Source: Alphaproteobacteria bacterium (GTDB lineage Bacteria > Pseudomonadota > Alphaproteobacteria > Rickettsiales > Deianiraeaceae). From it: a stretch of 32,656 bases of DNA. This document shows, piece after piece, positions 29,020 through 32,656 of this stretch. Position 1 is the stretch's first letter; each line of letters starts with the position of its first letter. The position numbers and the translations under genes were made by a program. The stretch lies in the NCBI GenBank assembly GCA_030830305.1, contig JAURNI010000025.1, forward strand, positions 1 to 32,656. The letters run 5' to 3'. The notes beneath the pieces were generated by a model that saw nothing but the letters and a program-made list of their open reading frames with translations, was not told the origin of the DNA and made no database searches.

Positions 29020-31281
29020 TTACAAAGCTAACGAAAGTGCAGCAAGATTCGTAAGTGTGTTAATATCGGAGTGATATCTGACAATTTGTACCGATTTATT
29101 AAAACCATAGAGTATTGGTCCAATTACGAATGCGTCATTTGCAGATTCAAGCAAATTCATTGCAATGTGTGATGCAGTTAAATTTGGAGTAATTAATATA
29201 TTTGCAGGTTTTGTCAATCTGTTGAATGGATAATGCTCACGAGGGTTTTCCGAAAGTGCAACATCAACCATCATTTCTCCATCGTATTCAAACGAAACAC
29301 ATTGTGAATCAAGAATTTTTATTGTTTCATGAATTTTATCATTATCAAGGCCAGATCTTGATCCGAAGTTTGAATATGAAACAAAAGCTACCCTTGGGGT
29401 ATAGCCAAATGCTTCAACTTTTTTTGCTGTTTGAACGGCAATTTGTGCAAGTTGTTTTGGAGTTGGGTTTTCATTGATTGCGGTATCTGAAATGAAAATT
29501 GTACGATTTCCAATGACAACACCAGATGTAGCAAAAAGAGTTTCATTTTCTTTTTTTGAAATCACCCTTGAGATATCGTTTAAAGATTTTTGATATCCAC
29601 GAGTAAAACCTGTTAAAAGAGAATCCGCATGACCTACTTCCAACATTGCCGCTGCAAAGTGGTTTCTGTCTGTTTTAATTAAACGCTCACAGTCTCTACG
29701 AAGAAAACCTTTTCTTGAGAGTTTCTCAAAAAGGATATCTATATACATTTCCACATGAGGCGAATTTGCTGCATTTGCGATTGTAATATTTTTTGAATCA
29801 AGTCCCGCACTTTTCATAACAGATTCAACTTTATCTACTCTGCCAACAAGAATTGGCTCAGCATATCCTTCATTTTTTACAGAAAGTGCAACTTTAATAA
29901 TTTCAAGCTCTTCACCTTCAGCAAAAATAATTTTTTTCTTAATATCACTTTTTGCAAGATTATTATAAATAGATTGCATCGTGCTAATTGTTGGATTTCT
30001 AAAGGAATGCAACTGAGACTTATATTCTCTAAAGTTTGTAATATGTTTTTGAGCAACGCCGGAGTCCATTGCAGCTTTTGCAACAGCGGCAGAAACTTCT
30101 GCGATAAGGCGTGGGTCAAATGGTGTTGGAATTATGTAAGAACGCCCAAATTCAAGTTTACGCCCAGGGTAGGCACGAAGTACTTCTGTTGGCACTGATT
30201 CCTTAGCAAGATTTGCAATTGCACGAGCAGCTGCAATTTTCATTTCCTCATTAATATCTGTGGCATTAACATCAAGAGCACCACGGAAAATATAAGGAAA
30301 ACCCATAACATTGTTTACTTGATTCGGGTAATCACTGCGTCCGGTTGCGACAATGGCGTCAGGCCTTGCGCTTGTTGCGTCTTCCGGAAGGATTTCAGGA
30401 TCAGGATTTGCCATAGCAAAAATTACCGGATCTTTTGCCATTTTCGTAATCATTTCTTTTGTAAGAGCACCTTTAACTGAAAGACCTAAAAATACATCTG
30501 CACCATCAAGAGCTTCCGTTAATGTTCTTGCTTTTGTTTCAACAGCATATTTTTCTTTTAGCTCTGTCATTTTTTCGGTTCTGCCTTTGTAAATGACGCC
30601 GTTAGAATCACACGCAATTACATTTTTAGGGTTAACACCTGCAGTTATTAACAGATTTAAACAGGCAATTCCTGCAGCACCTGGACCGTTAAGTACAACT
30701 TTTAAATTTTCAAATTTTTTACCGATAATCTCGCAAGCATTCATTAGACCAGCAAGACATATTATTGCTGTTCCGTGTTGGTCATCATGGAATACAGGAA
30801 CATTTAGTCTTTTTTTAAGCTCTTTTTCAATTTCAAAACAATCAGGAGAAGCAATATCCTCAAGATTAATACCACCCCACGAGTTCCCAATTCTGGCAAT
30901 AGTTTCAATTAATTTGTCTTTATCATATTCTTCAACTTCAATATCGATACTGTCTATGTTTGCAAATCGTTTAAAAAGAACCGATTTACCCTCCATTACA
31001 GGTTTTGATGCAGCAGCACCTAAGTTTCCAAGTCCTAAAACTGCAGTACCGTTAGAAATTACTGCAATCATATTTCCCTTTGATGTATATTTATAAGATG
31101 TTGTAGGATCTTGTTGAATTTCTAAGCAAGGGTATGCAACCCCAGGTGAGTAAGCTAATGAAAGGTCTCTTGCTGTTACCAAGTTTTTTGTTGGTGAAAT
31201 AGCAATTTTACCGGGTTTTGGGAATTCATGAAAATTTAGAGCCTCTTCTTTTGTAACTTGCACTCTCCCGTTTTTAGACAT
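29020..31281 (-). CDS. maeB: NADP-dependent malic enzyme with C-terminal phosphotransacetylase-like domain (MaeB type)
   Basis: ORF to 31317, likely start MSKNGRVQVTKEEALNFHE; SLAYSPGVAYPCLEI, GTAVLGLGNLGAAASKPVMEGKSVLFKRFA, HDDQHGTAII; C-terminal PTA-like half. Confidence 0.93.
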   Translation of the reverse strand: MSKNGRVQVTKEEALNFHEFPKPGKIAISPTKNLVTARDLSLAYSPGVAYPCLEIQQDPTTSYKYTSKGNMIAVISNGTAVLGLGNLGAAASKPVMEGKSVLFKRFANIDSIDIEVEEYDKDKLIETIARIGNSWGGINLEDIASPDCFEIEKELKKRLNVPVFHDDQHGTAIICLAGLMNACEIIGKKFENLKVVLNGPGAAGIACLNLLITAGVNPKNVIACDSNGVIYKGRTEKMTELKEKYAVETKARTLTEALDGADVFLGLSVKGALTKEMITKMAKDPVIFAMANPDPEILPEDATSARPDAIVATGRSDYPNQVNNVMGFPYIFRGALDVNATDINEEMKIAAARAIANLAKESVPTEVLRAYPGRKLEFGRSYIIPTPFDPRLIAEVSAAVAKAAMDSGVAQKHITNFREYKSQLHSFRNPTISTMQSIYNNLAKSDIKKKIIFAEGEELEIIKVALSVKNEGYAEPILVGRVDKVESVMKSAGLDSKNITIANAANSPHVEMYIDILFEKLSRKGFLRRDCERLIKTDRNHFAAAMLEVGHADSLLTGFTRGYQKSLNDISRVISKKENETLFATSGVVIGNRTIFISDTAINENPTPKQLAQIAVQTAKKVEAFGYTPRVAFVSYSNFGSRSGLDNDKIHETIKILDSQCVSFEYDGEMMVDVALSENPREHYPFNRLTKPANILITPNLTASHIAMNLLESANDAFVIGPILYGFNKSVQIVRYHSDINTLTNLAALSLAL

Positions 31282-31416
31282 ACTACACGCAAAATGGTTT
31301 TTACACATTTTAAGCAAATTGAAAAACTGTATGTCAAGTTTTTTTTAAGAAATAATAAAAAATACTTGAAAAATAAAAAATAGAGTTTTACCCGCCATAT
31401 TATTTTATACATTTTC

Positions 31417-32174
31417 ATGGAAAAACAAGAATATAAACCAGCTTTTGAAATTAAAGACCTCTTTGAGGCATCTGTGCATTATGGTCACAAAACAGCTTTC
31501 TGGAATCCAAAAATGAAACCATATATTTACGGTGAAGCAGATGGGATATATATTATTGATCTTGTAAAAACTTATCACAATTTAAACAGAGCTCTTTCAG
31601 AGTTGTATCACCTTGGAAGACAAAACAAAAGAATATTATTCGTTGGTACGAAACCACAGTGTTCTAAGCTTGTGAAAAAATATGCAATTGAATGTGGTCA
31701 GTATTATATTAACCACAGATGGCTTGGTGGTACTCTGACGAACTGGAAAACAATTGCCTCGTCAATTAAAACTCTTGAAGACTACGAAAGAAAAATCCGT
31801 GAAGAGTCCACAAAATATACAAAAAATGAGCTTATAGGTATGACTCGTAATATGGAAAAACTTGAAAAAAACATTGGTGGAATTCGCCAATTAAATGGAA
31901 AACCTGATGCAATTTTTGTCATTGATGCTCAACATGAAAGTATAGCAATTGCAGAAGCAAATAAAATGAATATTCACACAATTGCTGTTGTTGACACAAA
32001 CACAAATCCGCAGGTGTAGATCTTGTAATTCCTGGTAATGATGATTCAACAAAAGCTTCTGAACTGTATTTAAGATTGGCGTCTGAAGCAATTTTAAGGG
32101 GAATTCAAGATGGAATGAAATCAACAGGTGTTGACATTTCTGCATATATCAAAAAACCTAAAGCGAAATCTTAA
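31417..32174 (+). CDS. rpsB: 30S ribosomal protein S2, interrupted by a single-nt frameshift
   Basis: Frame 1 (31417-32019) ends ...[11 protein letters not shown]; conserved continuation [53 protein letters not shown] is in the -1 frame to 32174. Confidence 0.9.
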
Positions 32175-32193
32175 TAAGGTATTTAATAAAGAT

Positions 32194-32656
32194 ATGTATC
32201 CTGTTCCTATTCCTTTTGAAGAAAAACTTTCTTTTGAGTATACTTCTGTTGGTTTGCAAGGGTCAGACATCTTCAAGCCGGATACGGAGTATAATAAAAC
32301 TGGTGTAACAGTTCGTGGTAAGTGTGGTCTTCCCCAAATGACAGAACCTCAAGTTGTAAAGCATTTTACTCGCCTTTCAACTCAAAATTTTTCAATTGAT
32401 GCAAATTTTTATCCGTTAGGATCTTGCACAATGAAATATAACCCAAAATTAAATGAGAAGACGGCACGATTGCCCGGTTTTGCCTCCTTACATCCAATGC
32501 AATCTGAAAAATCAACACAAGGTGCATTACGTTTAATTTACACTCTTAAAAAATGGCTTTGCGAGTTAACAGGCCTTTACGATGCAACACTGAACCCTGC
32601 GGCCGGTGCCCATGGTGAATTTGCGGGTATTATGTGTATAAAAAAATATTTTGAAA
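32194..32656 (+). CDS. gcvPB: Glycine dehydrogenase (decarboxylating) subunit 2, N-terminal part (runs off the right edge)
   Basis: MYPVPIPFEEKLSFEYTSVGLQGSDIF...LPQMTEPQVVKHFTRLSTQNFSIDANFYPLGSCTMKYNPKLNEKTARLPGFASLHP...NPAAGAHGEFAG; open to the window end. Confidence 0.92.
   Translation, partial: MYPVPIPFEEKLSFEYTSVGLQGSDIFKPDTEYNKTGVTVRGKCGLPQMTEPQVVKHFTRLSTQNFSIDANFYPLGSCTMKYNPKLNEKTARLPGFASLHPMQSEKSTQGALRLIYTLKKWLCELTGLYDATLNPAAGAHGEFAGIMCIKKYFE

Noticed and set aside
30593-31096. Plus-strand 167-aa ORF opposite maeB
   Set aside because: Antisense to strongly conserved malic-enzyme coding sequence; no recognisable motif; typical spurious shadow ORF.
31866-31872. A_AAA_AAC slippery heptamer in the correct phase inside rpsB
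   Set aside because: A -1 shift here meets TGA at 31905-31907, so it cannot produce the conserved S2 C-terminus; the real frame break lies at 31995-32016.

Overview
AT-rich, densely packed bacterial chromosome segment. The gene content fits a reduced-genome alphaproteobacterium: Tim44-like protein, MaeB malic enzyme, PccA-type biotin carboxylase, and an isolated lpxA. Exact taxonomy cannot be fixed from the sequence alone. Most of the window is housekeeping: MoCF-domain protein, giant AsmA/YhdP-like protein, xseB, SemiSWEET, alaS, DUF1624-like membrane protein, lpxA, pccA/accC, nusB, OMP barrel, cysK-like, trpE, glmU, dnaA, Tim44-like, rsmA, lipB, fabH, tatC, truA, gyrB, DMT transporter, maeB, rpsB, partial gcvPB. 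No rRNA, tRNA, CRISPR array or IS element was recognised. The strongest candidate for an undescribed system is a five-gene tandem array of small paralogous lipoproteins (8920-10757, minus strand). They share a G[FW]xxGC...YC motif, are translationally coupled, and sit behind a perfect sigma70 consensus promoter (TTGACA-17-TATAAT). Other notable points: a coiled-coil/RHH-like protein beside helically phased AAAAATTTGTG boxes; a perfect 32-bp palindrome inside trpE; a one-base frameshift in rpsB with no tsf directly downstream; a DnaA that appears to lack the conserved box VII arginines and has an altered GGRDHTT signature; a GyrB carrying the residue of the classical E. coli D426N quinolone-resistance substitution; and a TatC lacking the usual signal-peptide-binding glutamates. 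Residue-level statements come from by-eye alignment to remembered family sequences and need computational confirmation.
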